From an uncultured Maribacter sp. (GTDB lineage Bacteria > Bacteroidota > Bacteroidia > Flavobacteriales > Flavobacteriaceae), in the NCBI RefSeq assembly GCF_947496775.1, contig NZ_CANMDU010000013.1, positions 1 through 64,000 on the forward strand: 64,000 nt of DNA. Reading direction: 5' to 3'. A program made the position numbers and the translations under genes. Positions 44,251 through 53,614 of the stretch are shown in pieces. How positions within the stretch are numbered: the stretch's first letter is position 1; each line of letters begins with the position of its first letter. Under the pieces are notes generated by a model. That model had not been told where the DNA came from. It made no database searches and saw nothing but the letters and a program-made list of their open reading frames with translations.

Positions 44251-45110
44251 TTGGAAAAGGAATGGCTATTGCCCACACCAAAGCTTCTATGTCTTATGGA
44301 TGGAATCAGGAAAAAGATGCTGAAGTAGTTTTTAAACAGGAATTGATAGGCAACAACCCTGAAGAAATAACACAGGAATTTAAAATGCTCCAGGATCAAA
44401 ATTATCATTGCCAAAAGAACACGCTTTCTTTTGTTCTTAGCCCAACTGTAGAAGATGGGAAACGATTGAAACTAAAAGATTTTGAAAAAGTATGTCAAAA
44501 ATTTATGGAACAGATGAAACTAGGAGAACGACAAGCGATTGCCTTTGTTCATAGAGATAAACAGCATACTCACATTCATTTATACGTAAATCGGATTGAT
44601 TATAAAGGAGTAGCTTATAACGATAGTTTTATTGGAAAACTAAGTCAACAAGCAGCGGAAAAGGTAGCGGAACAATTGCAGTTGACAACTGTAAAGCAAG
44701 TGCAAATGGAAAAGGAGTTCTTACTCCAAGACGTTAGACAGGAAATAAAGCGAAGACATGAACTTACATTAAAACAATTTACACCCAAGAATTTCGAGGA
44801 TTATATCAAATCGATGGAGACTAATGGGGTAAAAGTAATTCCTAGTATTAATAAAGGGGGAAAGCTCCAGGGATTTCGATTCGAATTCAATGGCTATAAT
44901 TTAAAAGGTAGTGAGGTACACCGGAGTATGACTGGAAGTAATATTGGGCAACAGTTGTATAGTCAATCCAATACCAAAATAAAAAGTATAGCACCCGTAA
45001 AAATATTAAATAATGCAGTTCCTGTAGCTCCAAGATTGGCAATTAGTATTCTAAAGAAAATTGCTAAAAAAACAATAAAATACACCATTGATGCAGGGCT
45101 AGGAATTTAA
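44247..45110 (+). CDS. Relaxase/mobilization nuclease
   Basis: The 287-residue protein has the MobA/VirD2-type metal site HTHIHLYVNRID with His107, His109 and His111. Tyr16 in the N-terminal 'TKASMSYGW' motif is the likely nicking tyrosine. It nicks the element at its transfer origin and pilots the strand into the recipient. At under 300 residues it lacks the C-terminal helicase or primase domains of larger relaxases. Together with the MobC-like protein it makes the element mobilizable but not self-transmissible. Confidence 0.88.
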   Translation: MIGKGMAIAHTKASMSYGWNQEKDAEVVFKQELIGNNPEEITQEFKMLQDQNYHCQKNTLSFVLSPTVEDGKRLKLKDFEKVCQKFMEQMKLGERQAIAFVHRDKQHTHIHLYVNRIDYKGVAYNDSFIGKLSQQAAEKVAEQLQLTTVKQVQMEKEFLLQDVRQEIKRRHELTLKQFTPKNFEDYIKSMETNGVKVIPSINKGGKLQGFRFEFNGYNLKGSEVHRSMTGSNIGQQLYSQSNTKIKSIAPVKILNNAVPVAPRLAISILKKIAKKTIKYTIDAGLGI

Positions 45111-45120
45111 ACACTATATC

Positions 45121-45486
45121 ATGATAAAGATTAAAGAATATATTGAATTGCTAACGTCTGAAATGGAAGTTCTCCGAGATGATGTCAACCGATTGGAAAC
45201 CATCAACGACCACATGAAGGATGTAAAGATTTCTATCGACCTGAAGGAGATCAAAGAAGTTTTAAAAGAGCATAGTAAGCAATTAGAGGATCAAAGGGAA
45301 CAACAGGAACGATTTTACAATCGAATGGAATCCTTATTTAAGACAGCTGGGGTATACCCTAAATGGGCGGTTATCACGTTTATTGTAGCTATTCTTTTTT
45401 CTGTAACTTCATTGGTTTATGTCTATCATACAAAGGTCGTTTCAGAAAGAACTTCTGATATTACTATTGAGAAAAGAACTCCATGA
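45121..45486 (+). CDS. Coiled-coil, single-segment membrane protein downstream of the relaxase
   Basis: The 121-residue protein has a long heptad-rich helix (about residues 8-75, many Glu/Lys/Leu). One membrane segment follows (about 80-102, 'WAVITFIVAILFSVTSLVYVYH'), with a short polar tail. Similar small proteins often accompany Bacteroidota mob genes. It begins 10 bp after the relaxase stop, so it is probably part of the mob operon. The function is unknown. Confidence 0.7.
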   Translation: MIKIKEYIELLTSEMEVLRDDVNRLETINDHMKDVKISIDLKEIKEVLKEHSKQLEDQREQQERFYNRMESLFKTAGVYPKWAVITFIVAILFSVTSLVYVYHTKVVSERTSDITIEKRTP

Positions 45487-45575
45487 TTAATTGATTTTTA
45501 TGTATTCAGAAGTTTAGTAATTTTGAACGATAGATAGTAAAAAATGCTACTTAGCTCGCATTTCTTCTAATAGAA

Positions 45576-45660
45576 TTGTCCCAAATAATTACTATTTTCG
45601 GGACAATTATTGCAGTATTTTAATTATATTTGTCCCGATTTTTATCTATTTTTGGGACAA
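45576..45660. promoter_or_regulatory. Duplicated operator TTGTCCC-N17-GGGACAA
   Basis: Two copies of the inverted repeat occur: 45576-45582/45600-45606 and 45630-45636/45654-45660, each with a 17-bp spacer and 54 bp apart. The second overlaps the candidate -7 box and the start codon of the AbiEi-like gene. AbiEi-type antitoxins repress their own promoter by binding inverted repeats, so this is the likely autoregulatory site. Confidence 0.8.
45625..45632 (+). promoter_or_regulatory. -7 element of the AbiE/type I RM operon
   Basis: TATATTTG matches TAnnTTTG and overlaps the left half of the second operator copy. No TTG lies at the consensus distance, which would suit a regulated rather than constitutive promoter. 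Confidence 0.55.
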
Positions 45661-46241
45661 TGATGGATTTTAATACCATACAAAAGAAAATTAAACCTGG
45701 AGAAATATTCTTTATTTCAGATTTTATCGAGCTTGGAAATTACGAAGCAATTCGAAAATCTTTACAACGCTTAACGAAGGATGATAGCATAAAACGCATT
45801 GCAAAAGGAATATATTTTTTACCCAAAATACACAAGCGCTTAGGGGTTATTTATCCTCATGCTGAACAAATAGCCAAAGCTATTGCAAAACGTGATAAGG
45901 CACGGATAATAGCCACGGGTTCTACAGCTTTAAATTTATTGGGGTTATCTACTCAAATCCCATTGAAAGTAGTGTTCTTAACAGATGGTTCTGCTAGGAA
46001 CATAAAAGTCGGAAATCAAACTATTCAGTTTAAAAAGACAAACCCTAAAAATTTAAGCATTGAGCATAGATTAACCAATCTTATAATTCAGGCATTAAAA
46101 GAAATTGGAGAAAAACATGTTACTCCAGAACAGCTTGATAAAATACAGAGGATAATAGAAAAGAGTAAAGAACAAGAAATAGTTTATAAAAATCTAAATA
46201 ATGCACCTATTTGGATTCAGAAAATAATAGTAGATAAATGA
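45660..46241 (+). CDS. AbiEi-like antitoxin / autoregulator (DUF6088-type)
   Basis: The 193-residue protein has an N-terminal winged helix (about residues 15-55, 'IFFISDFIELGNYEAIRKSLQRL' and 'IKRIAKGIYFLPK'). A C-terminal antitoxin domain includes 'IATGSTALNLLGLSTQIPLKVVFLTDG'. This is the type IV AbiEi antitoxin layout, usually paired with an AbiEii toxin as here. The ATG at 45660 was chosen because the longer TTG start at 45630 lies inside the operator. It overlaps the toxin gene by 4 bp. Confidence 0.87.
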   Translation: MMDFNTIQKKIKPGEIFFISDFIELGNYEAIRKSLQRLTKDDSIKRIAKGIYFLPKIHKRLGVIYPHAEQIAKAIAKRDKARIIATGSTALNLLGLSTQIPLKVVFLTDGSARNIKVGNQTIQFKKTNPKNLSIEHRLTNLIIQALKEIGEKHVTPEQLDKIQRIIEKSKEQEIVYKNLNNAPIWIQKIIVDK

Positions 46242-47221
46242 ATAACTGGTTAACATTATCAAAAGAAGAGCAAACAGAATTGTTTACTCAAATTGGTGTA
46301 AAAACCAATTTACCTCCACAGGCTATAGAAAAAGATGCTTGGGTTACATTAATGTTACGAATGATATTCACTTCAGGTTTAGCCAATCATTTAATTTTCA
46401 AAGGAGGAACTTCATTGAGTAAAGCTTTTAATTTAATTCAACGGTTTTCAGAAGATATTGATTTAGGTATTGACAGACAATACTTGGGGTTTGAAGGGGA
46501 TTTGTCAAAAGGGCAAATTCGAAAATTAAGAAGAGCCTGCCACTCTTTTGTTTCTAAAGATTTATCCGAATTGTTAAGACAACAATTAATAGCATACGGG
46601 TTAGATGAAACCCTATTTGAAATTATAGTAGAAAATACACAGGTGTCTGATCAAGATCCAGAAACTATTAAAGTGAACTATCAGTCACTATTTGGAGATT
46701 TGCCTTATCTACCTACAAGAGTATTGATTGAGGTTAGCGCTAGGTCGTTAATTGAACCCAATCAAGAAGTTGCTATTAAATCAATAATTGATGAACATTA
46801 TCATGAAGCAGATTTTTCGGAAGAAGAATTTATTGTGAATGCCACTAACCCTCAAAAGACATTTTTAGAAAAACTCATTCTCCTTCATGAAGAGTTTCAA
46901 AAACCTCCAGAGAAAATAAGGCATTTACGTATGTCAAGGCATTTCTATGATATTGGGCAAATACTAAATTCTGAATATGGGCAGGCTGCTTTGAAAAATA
47001 CATCTCTTTTTGAAAGTATAATTACTCATAGAAGTGTGTTAACCCCAATGAAAACTACGGATTATGAAAGTTTGACTTTACAAAGTCTTAATGTTATTCC
47101 GCCAAAAGAATTCTTGGATAACTACAAATCTGATTATAAAGAAATGCAAAATAGTATGATACATGGTGAATCATTGGGTTTTGATGTACTACTTAAAAAT
47201 ATTATGAACGAATTGAAATAA
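46238..47221 (+). CDS. AbiEii/AbiGii-family nucleotidyltransferase toxin
   Basis: The 327-residue protein has the nucleotidyltransferase signature GGTSLSK at 56-62 and 'SEDIDLGID' at 71-79 (metal-binding acidic pair), preceded by 'AIEKDAWVTLMLRMIF'. AbiEii toxins transfer nucleotides to targets such as tRNA and cause growth arrest that limits phage spread. The AbiEi-like protein encoded just upstream should repress and neutralise it. The hsdM gene begins 3 bp after its stop, an unusual continuation into a restriction operon. Confidence 0.88.
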   Translation: MNNWLTLSKEEQTELFTQIGVKTNLPPQAIEKDAWVTLMLRMIFTSGLANHLIFKGGTSLSKAFNLIQRFSEDIDLGIDRQYLGFEGDLSKGQIRKLRRACHSFVSKDLSELLRQQLIAYGLDETLFEIIVENTQVSDQDPETIKVNYQSLFGDLPYLPTRVLIEVSARSLIEPNQEVAIKSIIDEHYHEADFSEEEFIVNATNPQKTFLEKLILLHEEFQKPPEKIRHLRMSRHFYDIGQILNSEYGQAALKNTSLFESIITHRSVLTPMKTTDYESLTLQSLNVIPPKEFLDNYKSDYKEMQNSMIHGESLGFDVLLKNIMNELK

Positions 47222-47224
47222 AGA

Positions 47225-48817
47225 ATGTCTGAAGATCATAAAAAAGAATTAAAAAAGCAGCTTTGGAATATTGCTGATACACTTAGAGGCAAAATGAATG
47301 CGGATGAATTTCGCGATTATATTTTAGGATTCATTTTCTATAAGTACTTAAGTGAAAAGATGGAAATTTTCGCCAACGAAATATTGAAACAAGACAAAAT
47401 AAAGTTTCGAGAAATAAACCCTTCAATGCCTGATTTTGATGAATATTTAAAGGCCATCAAAGAAGAAGCATTAGAACAACTAGGTTACTTCTTAAAACCT
47501 GAAGAATTGTTTTCTGAAGTAGCTGTAAGAGGTAAAGGAGAAAACAATGAAGACGATCATTTTGATGAAGAAAAAACAGGTTTCATATTAGAGGATGTAC
47601 AAAAAATATTGCTCAATATTCAATTGAGCACTATGGGTACAGATAGTGAGGAAGATTTTGACAATCTCTTTGAAGATATGGATTTGAACAGTACCAAACT
47701 GGGTAAAACTCCTGAAGCTCGAAATACCATTATTGCCAAAGTTTTAACTCACCTTGATAAAATTGATTTCAAATTAGAACATACTGAACTAGATGTACTA
47801 GGAGATGCCTATGAGTATTTGATTGGGCAATTCGCAAGTAATGCTGGTAAAAAGGCAGGTGAATTTTATACCCCTCAGGAAGTTTCTATGATCTTGGCAA
47901 AGATTGTAACTACAGGTAAACAGAAACTAAAGTCTGTTTATGATCCAACTTGCGGATCAGGTTCTCTATTACTTCGTGTGGCAAAGGAAGTAGATGATGT
48001 GGGGGATTTTTACGGACAAGAAATGAATCGTACCACATATAACTTGGCACGAATGAATATGATTTTGCACGGTGTGCATTACCGTGAATTTGATATTAAG
48101 CAAGAAGACACCTTGGAGAGGCCACAGCACATTGATATGGAATTTGAAGCCATTGTAGCTAACCCTCCATTCTCCGCAAAGTGGAGTGCTAATCCATTAT
48201 TTACAAGTGATGACCGTTTCAGCCAATATGGTAAACTAGCTCCTAGTAGTAAAGCAGATTTTGCCTTTGTGCAACACATGATTCACCACTTAGCTGAAAA
48301 CGGAACAATGGGTATTATTTTACCTCATGGTGTATTATTTAGAGGTTCGGCAGAGCAACACATTAGAAGGTATTTAATTGAAAATAAAAATTACTTGGAT
48401 GCTGTAATTGGCTTACCAGCCAACATTTTCTATGGAACGAGCATCCCAACTTGTATTTTGATTTTTAAAAAATGTAGAGAAAACCCTGATGATGTCTTGT
48501 TTATTGATGCGAGTAATGAGTACGAAAAAGCTAAAAACCAAAACCAGCTTAAAGATAAACATATTAATAAAATAGTTGAGACTTACCGTAACAGAAATGA
48601 GTTAGAAAAATACAGTCATAAAGCTACCTTAAAAGAAATTGCTAAAAACGATTACAACCTGAACATACCTCGGTATGTTGATACATTTGAGGAGGAACCT
48701 GATATTGATATAGAAGCTATTGCCAAAAAAATAAGTAAAGTGGATGATTCTATGGTTGGTATTGATAAAATAATAGAACAATTCTGTAAAGATCTTAAAA
48801 TCACAGCACCTTTTTAG
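47225..48817 (+). CDS. hsdM: Type I restriction-modification DNA methyltransferase subunit
   Basis: The 530-residue protein has the HsdM N-terminal helical domain ('ELKKQLWNIADTLRGKMNADEFRDYILGFIFYKYLS'). AdoMet motif I appears in 'YDPTCGSGSLLLRV' and the N6-adenine catalytic motif NPPF at 313-316. The C-terminal part ends '...GIDKIIEQFCKDLKITAPF'. With HsdS it methylates adenines in a bipartite recognition site; with HsdR it forms the restriction complex. It sits directly after the toxin gene. Confidence 0.95.
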   Translation: MSEDHKKELKKQLWNIADTLRGKMNADEFRDYILGFIFYKYLSEKMEIFANEILKQDKIKFREINPSMPDFDEYLKAIKEEALEQLGYFLKPEELFSEVAVRGKGENNEDDHFDEEKTGFILEDVQKILLNIQLSTMGTDSEEDFDNLFEDMDLNSTKLGKTPEARNTIIAKVLTHLDKIDFKLEHTELDVLGDAYEYLIGQFASNAGKKAGEFYTPQEVSMILAKIVTTGKQKLKSVYDPTCGSGSLLLRVAKEVDDVGDFYGQEMNRTTYNLARMNMILHGVHYREFDIKQEDTLERPQHIDMEFEAIVANPPFSAKWSANPLFTSDDRFSQYGKLAPSSKADFAFVQHMIHHLAENGTMGIILPHGVLFRGSAEQHIRRYLIENKNYLDAVIGLPANIFYGTSIPTCILIFKKCRENPDDVLFIDASNEYEKAKNQNQLKDKHINKIVETYRNRNELEKYSHKATLKEIAKNDYNLNIPRYVDTFEEEPDIDIEAIAKKISKVDDSMVGIDKIIEQFCKDLKITAPF

Positions 48818-48819
48818 AA

Positions 48820-50034
48820 ATGGCAAAACAAAAAAACATACCCAAGCTGCGTTTTCCTGAGTTCAATGAAGATTGGAGTAAAGGTTCTTTAGAAAAAAAG
48901 AATTTCTCAAAAGGAAAGGGTATTTCTAAAGCTGACATAGCCGAAAATGGCGAGACGGCATGCATTAGATATGGAGAGCTTTATACGACATACGGAGAAA
49001 CAATAGATGAAGTAGTTTCGAGAACAAATGTTGATAAAAATGAATTAATACTTAGCGAAGCAAATGATGTAATTATTCCAGCATCTGGTGAATCTCAACT
49101 AGATATTGCTACAGCATCTTGTGTTTTAAAATCAGGAATTGCTTTAGGTGGGGATTTAAATATTATAAAGACAGAAAACAATGGTGTTTTTCTTTCCTAT
49201 TATTTGAACAGTAAAAAGAAAATTGAGATAGCAAGATTGGCACAAGGGATATCGGTAGTACATCTTTATTCAACGCAATTATCTCAGTTGGAATTGTTGC
49301 TTCCAAAAATACCAGAACAAACCAAGATAGCTTCTTTCTTCTCTACTATTGACAAAAAAACACAAGCACTCAAAAACAATAAAGAGTTATTGGAAGAATA
49401 CAAGAAAGGGGTTTCTCAAAAATTATTCTCTCAAGCTATTCGATTTAAAAATGATAAAGGGAAAGATTTTCCTGAATGGGAGGAATTAGAGCTTTCAGAG
49501 TTTTTAATTCCAACACTTAGAGAGGTATCAACTCCAAAAGATAAGTATCTAGCAATTGGAATTAGAAGTCATTGTAAAGGCACATTTCAAAAACCAAACT
49601 CAGACCCATCAAAAATTTCAATGGATAAACTCTTTACTGTAAAGGAAAATGACTTGATTGTCAATATCACTTTTGCTTGGGAAGGAGCCATTGCCCTAGT
49701 AAAAAAGAAAGATGAAGGAGGGCATGTCTCACATAGATTTCCAACATATACATTTAATAGAGACTTAGTTATTCATGAATTTTTTCAATTTGTTTTTGTC
49801 CAAAAAGAATTTCGAAATATTCTTGATTTAATTTCTCCTGGAGGTGCTGGTAGAAACCGAGTATTAAGTAAAAAAGAGTTTCTAAAAATTAAATGGTTTT
49901 TTCCTAAAGTAGATGAGCAAACCAAAATAGCTGACTTTCTATCTTCTATTGACAAAAAAATAGGATTAATAGATAAAAAGTTGAACGATACGGAGCAATG
50001 GAAAAAAGGATTATTACAAAAAATGTTTTGTTAA
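48820..50034 (+). CDS. hsdS: Type I restriction-modification specificity subunit
   Basis: The 404-residue protein has two target recognition domains (about residues 10-155 and 210-360), each followed by a conserved helical spacer. The spacers read 'PEQTKIASFFSTIDKKTQALK' (about 166-186) and 'DEQTKIADFLSSIDKKIGLID' (about 366-386). It determines the two half-sites of the recognition sequence, which cannot be read off. The DNA encoding the two spacers is closely similar and exactly 600 bp apart, allowing exchange of recognition domains. Confidence 0.93.
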   Translation: MAKQKNIPKLRFPEFNEDWSKGSLEKKNFSKGKGISKADIAENGETACIRYGELYTTYGETIDEVVSRTNVDKNELILSEANDVIIPASGESQLDIATASCVLKSGIALGGDLNIIKTENNGVFLSYYLNSKKKIEIARLAQGISVVHLYSTQLSQLELLLPKIPEQTKIASFFSTIDKKTQALKNNKELLEEYKKGVSQKLFSQAIRFKNDKGKDFPEWEELELSEFLIPTLREVSTPKDKYLAIGIRSHCKGTFQKPNSDPSKISMDKLFTVKENDLIVNITFAWEGAIALVKKKDEGGHVSHRFPTYTFNRDLVIHEFFQFVFVQKEFRNILDLISPGGAGRNRVLSKKEFLKIKWFFPKVDEQTKIADFLSSIDKKIGLIDKKLNDTEQWKKGLLQKMFC

Positions 50035-50037
50035 GCT

Positions 50038-50673
50038 ATGAAGCAAACTAAAGACATCTTGGAGCAATTAGAAGCTGAATATAGCAACATTGATTATTAT
50101 AATATTATTATTGATAAGATTGAAAACAATGTAAACGATAATCCTGATATCGCTATTGAAAGTTGCAAGGCACTTTTAGAAGGTATTTCAAAATTTATTT
50201 GGAATCAAGTTGATAGTGCTTATGATTCAGCAGTAGCAGACAAAATGGATTTTCATCCTTTAGTCAGAAAATCTATGAATAAATTGGCAGAGTTTAATGA
50301 GGATATAGAAATAGATTTTGTCAATAAAATCAATAAACTCATTGTTTCTATTGGAGAATTAAGAAATAGAAGAGGTGATATTTCTCACGGTAAGCTATCC
50401 CCTAAAGATTATTTCAGCGATTCCCAGTTTTCAAACTTAGTGATGAATATTACTGATAATATGCTTCATTATGTTTTGCATTGTTTTTCCAAAGTAAAAG
50501 CTGTAAAAGAGTTAGCATATGAAGATAACCCTGAATTCAATGAAAAATTAGATACCGAAAATGATTTTGGCTTTTTAAGCTACAGTAAAGCATTGTTTGA
50601 ACAAGATATAGTTGCTTATGAGCAAGAACTACAAGATTATCTAGAAACATTAGAATTGGAAGAACATGAGTAA
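50038..50673 (+). CDS. Abortive-infection-like protein inserted between hsdS and hsdR
   Basis: The 211-residue soluble protein has an N-terminal helical segment ('IAIESCKALLEGISKFIWNQV') and 'SIGELRNRRGDISHGK' (about residues 110-125). The latter resembles the RNxxGDxxHG motif of the abortive infection C-terminal (AbiJ/RloA-like) domain. Such domains are found in phage-exclusion proteins, possibly HEPN-like RNases. It is co-directional and overlaps hsdR by 8 bp, so it is translated with the restriction subunit. Confidence 0.72.
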   Translation: MKQTKDILEQLEAEYSNIDYYNIIIDKIENNVNDNPDIAIESCKALLEGISKFIWNQVDSAYDSAVADKMDFHPLVRKSMNKLAEFNEDIEIDFVNKINKLIVSIGELRNRRGDISHGKLSPKDYFSDSQFSNLVMNITDNMLHYVLHCFSKVKAVKELAYEDNPEFNEKLDTENDFGFLSYSKALFEQDIVAYEQELQDYLETLELEEHE

Positions 50674-53572
50674 ACAATCTGAACAAATATTAGAACAACA
50701 GTTGATTGCTCAACTTCAAAAATTGGGGTATGAATTTACCGTAATCAATAGTGAAAAAGACTTATTGCGAAACTTAAAATCTCAATTAGAAAAACATAAT
50801 AGCATTACTTTTTCTCCAACTGAATTTGATAAAGTGTTGAATATCCTTAGCAAAGGAACTGTATTTGAAAAAAGTAAAATACTGAGAGAAAAACAACATA
50901 TTGTACGAGACAATGGAGACAACCTTTATTTTGAATTCCTAAATACAGAATATTGGTGTCGTAATCAATACCAAGTAACTAATCAAATAACACAAGAAGG
51001 TAAATACAAAAATCGCTATGATGTAACGCTTCTGATTAACGGTATGCCCTTAGTTCAAATAGAGCTCAAACGAAGTGGTCTAGAGCTAAAAGAAGCATTC
51101 AACCAAATCAACCGTTATCAACGTCATTCTTTTGGTTCTGGTAATGCTTTATTTCAATACGTTCAAATATTTGTTGTTAGTAACGGTAGAAATACTAAAT
51201 ATTACGCTAACAACAGAAACCAAAGTTTCAAACAAACCTTCTTTTGGACGGATAGGGAAAACAACAGAGAAACGAATATACTTAATGGATTCACCGATTC
51301 GTTCTTAGAAAAATGCCATCTCAGTAAAATGATATGTAAATACATTGTACTGAATGAGGCACAAAAAATCCCTATGGTTTTGCGACCATACCAATATTAT
51401 GCAGTAGAAGCGATTATTGATCGCGTAAAGAACTCCACCAAAAACGGATATATCTGGCATACCACGGGCTCAGGAAAAACCCTAACGAGTTTTAAAACAA
51501 GTCAGGTAATTATGAAACTTCCAGAAGTTCATAAAGTCGTATTTGTAGTTGACAGAAAAGATTTGGATTACCAAACAACCAAGGAGTTTAATAGCTTTAG
51601 TGAAGGTTGCATTGATGGAACAGACAATACTAAAAACCTAGTCCAACAATTCACAGGAACTTATAAAGACAAAAAGGGAGTATCTAAAAACTCCAAACTA
51701 ATTGTTACCACTATTCAAAAGTTGAATACGGCCATAACTAAGCTGAAGTATGAAGCTAAAATGGCTGACCTGAAAGACAAGAAAATTGTTTTCATTTTTG
51801 ATGAATGTCATAGAAGTCAATTTGGAGATACACATAAGCGAATAAAAGAATTCTTCAGCAATAATCAGATGTTTGGTTTCACAGGTACTCCAATATTAAA
51901 AGAAAACGCCAATAAAAGTGAAGCTATTGCCCGAACTACTAAAGATTTATTTGATGAATGTTTACACAAATATGTGATTACAGATGCTATTAAAGATGAG
52001 AATGTTTTAAAGTTTTCCGTTGAGTATGTTGGTAGGTACAAAAAGAAAAATTCTGCAACTGAAATAGATATTGAAGTTGAAGATATTGATACAAAAGAAT
52101 TGATGGAGGATGAAAAACGATTGGAAAAGATTTCCGATTACATCATTGCCAATCACAGTCGTAAAACACACAACAAAGAGTTTACGGCAATGTTCTGTAT
52201 TAATAGTGTGCCAACACTTATTAAATATTATGACATTTTAAAAAGAAAGAAAGAAGCTGGAGAACACAACCTTAAAATTGCCACTATATTTAGTTATGGT
52301 GCAAATGAGCCTGATCAAGATGCAAATGGATTTATCAATTTTGAAGAAGATTTTGACAGTTTCGATTTAAACATTGTTGCCGAAGACAGTCCACAATATA
52401 AAAAAAGTAAACACACGAGAGAAAAGCTAGATGAATACATTGAGGATTACAATCAGCTTTTTGATGTAAAATATAGCACCAAGGATAGTCAAGATTTTTA
52501 CAATTATTACAACGATATTTCAAAAAAAGTAAAAGAGCGTAAAATTGACATTCTGTTAGTCGTTAATATGTTCCTGACTGGTTTTGACAGCAAAACATTG
52601 AACACACTTTATGTGGACAAGAACCTTCAACACCATGGATTGATACAGGCTTATTCAAGAACGAATAGAATTCTAAATGAACAAAAATCACAAGGAAACA
52701 TTGTAGTATTCAGGAATCTAAAAAACAGAACGGATGAGGCTATTACACTATTTAGCAACAAAGAGGCCATAGAGGTAATTGTTATGCAACCTTATGAAGA
52801 ATATGCAACCAAATTTGATGAAGCTTTTGAACAATTAAAACTTTACGCTCCAACCGTTGATAGTGTAAATCATTTATTAACTGAAGAAGATGAGTTAAAC
52901 TTTATCAAAGCATTTCGTGACTTAATGCGTATTAAGAATATTCTTTCAGCATTTTCTGATTTTAATTGGGAAGGTTTGCAAATGTCGGAGCAAGAATTTG
53001 AAGATTATAAAAGTAAATATCTTGATCTATATGACAAGGTAAAAAGTAATAACCAAAAGGAGAAAGTCTCTATTTTAGAAGATGTTGATTTTGAATTAGA
53101 GTTAATTCACCGTGATGAAATTAATGTCACTTACATTATCCAACTTTTAATTAAACTCAAAGCTAACACACAAAAAGATACAAGCAAAGCAGAAAAGGAA
53201 ATTTTCAACTTACTAAATACGGAAACAACGCTTCGTAGTAAACGTGAATTAATAGAAAGATTCATAGAAGAGAATTTACCAATCATTAAAGACTCTAATG
53301 AAGTAATACCTGAATTTGATAAATACTGGAATAAGGAACAGCAAAACGCATTTGACAAATTAGTAGAAGAAGAAAAACTTTCTTCTGAGAAAACTGAAAA
53401 GCTAATTGAAGACTATCTTTTTGCTGAAAAGATACCACTTAGAGATGAGGTTTTAGAACTACTTGAAGGTGAAAAACCAAGTCTTCTTCAACGCAAAAAA
53501 TTAGGCGACAGAATACTGAGCCGAATCACAGACTTTGTTGAAACATTTATAAATGGCATGGCAGGAAATTAG
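50666..53572 (+). CDS. hsdR: Type I restriction enzyme endonuclease/motor subunit
   Basis: The 968-residue protein has an N-terminal PD-(D/E)xK nuclease core with Asp119 in 'RYDVTLLINGM' and 'IELKRSG' (Glu133, Lys135). The SF2 motor has 'WHTTGSGKTLTSF' (Walker A, 266-272), 'FIFDECHRSQFGD' (DECH box), 'FGFTGTPI' (motif III) and 'QAYSRTNRI' (motif VI). A helical C-terminal region would bind HsdM/HsdS. It translocates DNA and cuts unmodified phage or plasmid DNA at random distant sites. It ends the defence operon, 42 bp from the convergent integrase gene. Confidence 0.94.
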   Translation: MSKQSEQILEQQLIAQLQKLGYEFTVINSEKDLLRNLKSQLEKHNSITFSPTEFDKVLNILSKGTVFEKSKILREKQHIVRDNGDNLYFEFLNTEYWCRNQYQVTNQITQEGKYKNRYDVTLLINGMPLVQIELKRSGLELKEAFNQINRYQRHSFGSGNALFQYVQIFVVSNGRNTKYYANNRNQSFKQTFFWTDRENNRETNILNGFTDSFLEKCHLSKMICKYIVLNEAQKIPMVLRPYQYYAVEAIIDRVKNSTKNGYIWHTTGSGKTLTSFKTSQVIMKLPEVHKVVFVVDRKDLDYQTTKEFNSFSEGCIDGTDNTKNLVQQFTGTYKDKKGVSKNSKLIVTTIQKLNTAITKLKYEAKMADLKDKKIVFIFDECHRSQFGDTHKRIKEFFSNNQMFGFTGTPILKENANKSEAIARTTKDLFDECLHKYVITDAIKDENVLKFSVEYVGRYKKKNSATEIDIEVEDIDTKELMEDEKRLEKISDYIIANHSRKTHNKEFTAMFCINSVPTLIKYYDILKRKKEAGEHNLKIATIFSYGANEPDQDANGFINFEEDFDSFDLNIVAEDSPQYKKSKHTREKLDEYIEDYNQLFDVKYSTKDSQDFYNYYNDISKKVKERKIDILLVVNMFLTGFDSKTLNTLYVDKNLQHHGLIQAYSRTNRILNEQKSQGNIVVFRNLKNRTDEAITLFSNKEAIEVIVMQPYEEYATKFDEAFEQLKLYAPTVDSVNHLLTEEDELNFIKAFRDLMRIKNILSAFSDFNWEGLQMSEQEFEDYKSKYLDLYDKVKSNNQKEKVSILEDVDFELELIHRDEINVTYIIQLLIKLKANTQKDTSKAEKEIFNLLNTETTLRSKRELIERFIEENLPIIKDSNEVIPEFDKYWNKEQQNAFDKLVEEEKLSSEKTEKLIEDYLFAEKIPLRDEVLELLEGEKPSLLQRKKLGDRILSRITDFVETFINGMAGN

Positions 53573-53614
53573 GAATAGCACTGTATAAATTTAGATTTTT
53601 GAGAATGAATTGAG

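Noticed and set aside
45630-45659. TTG start for the AbiEi-like gene, ten codons earlier
   Set aside because: This stretch lies inside the second operator copy and overlaps the -7 box. The ATG at 45660 gives a normal N-terminus.
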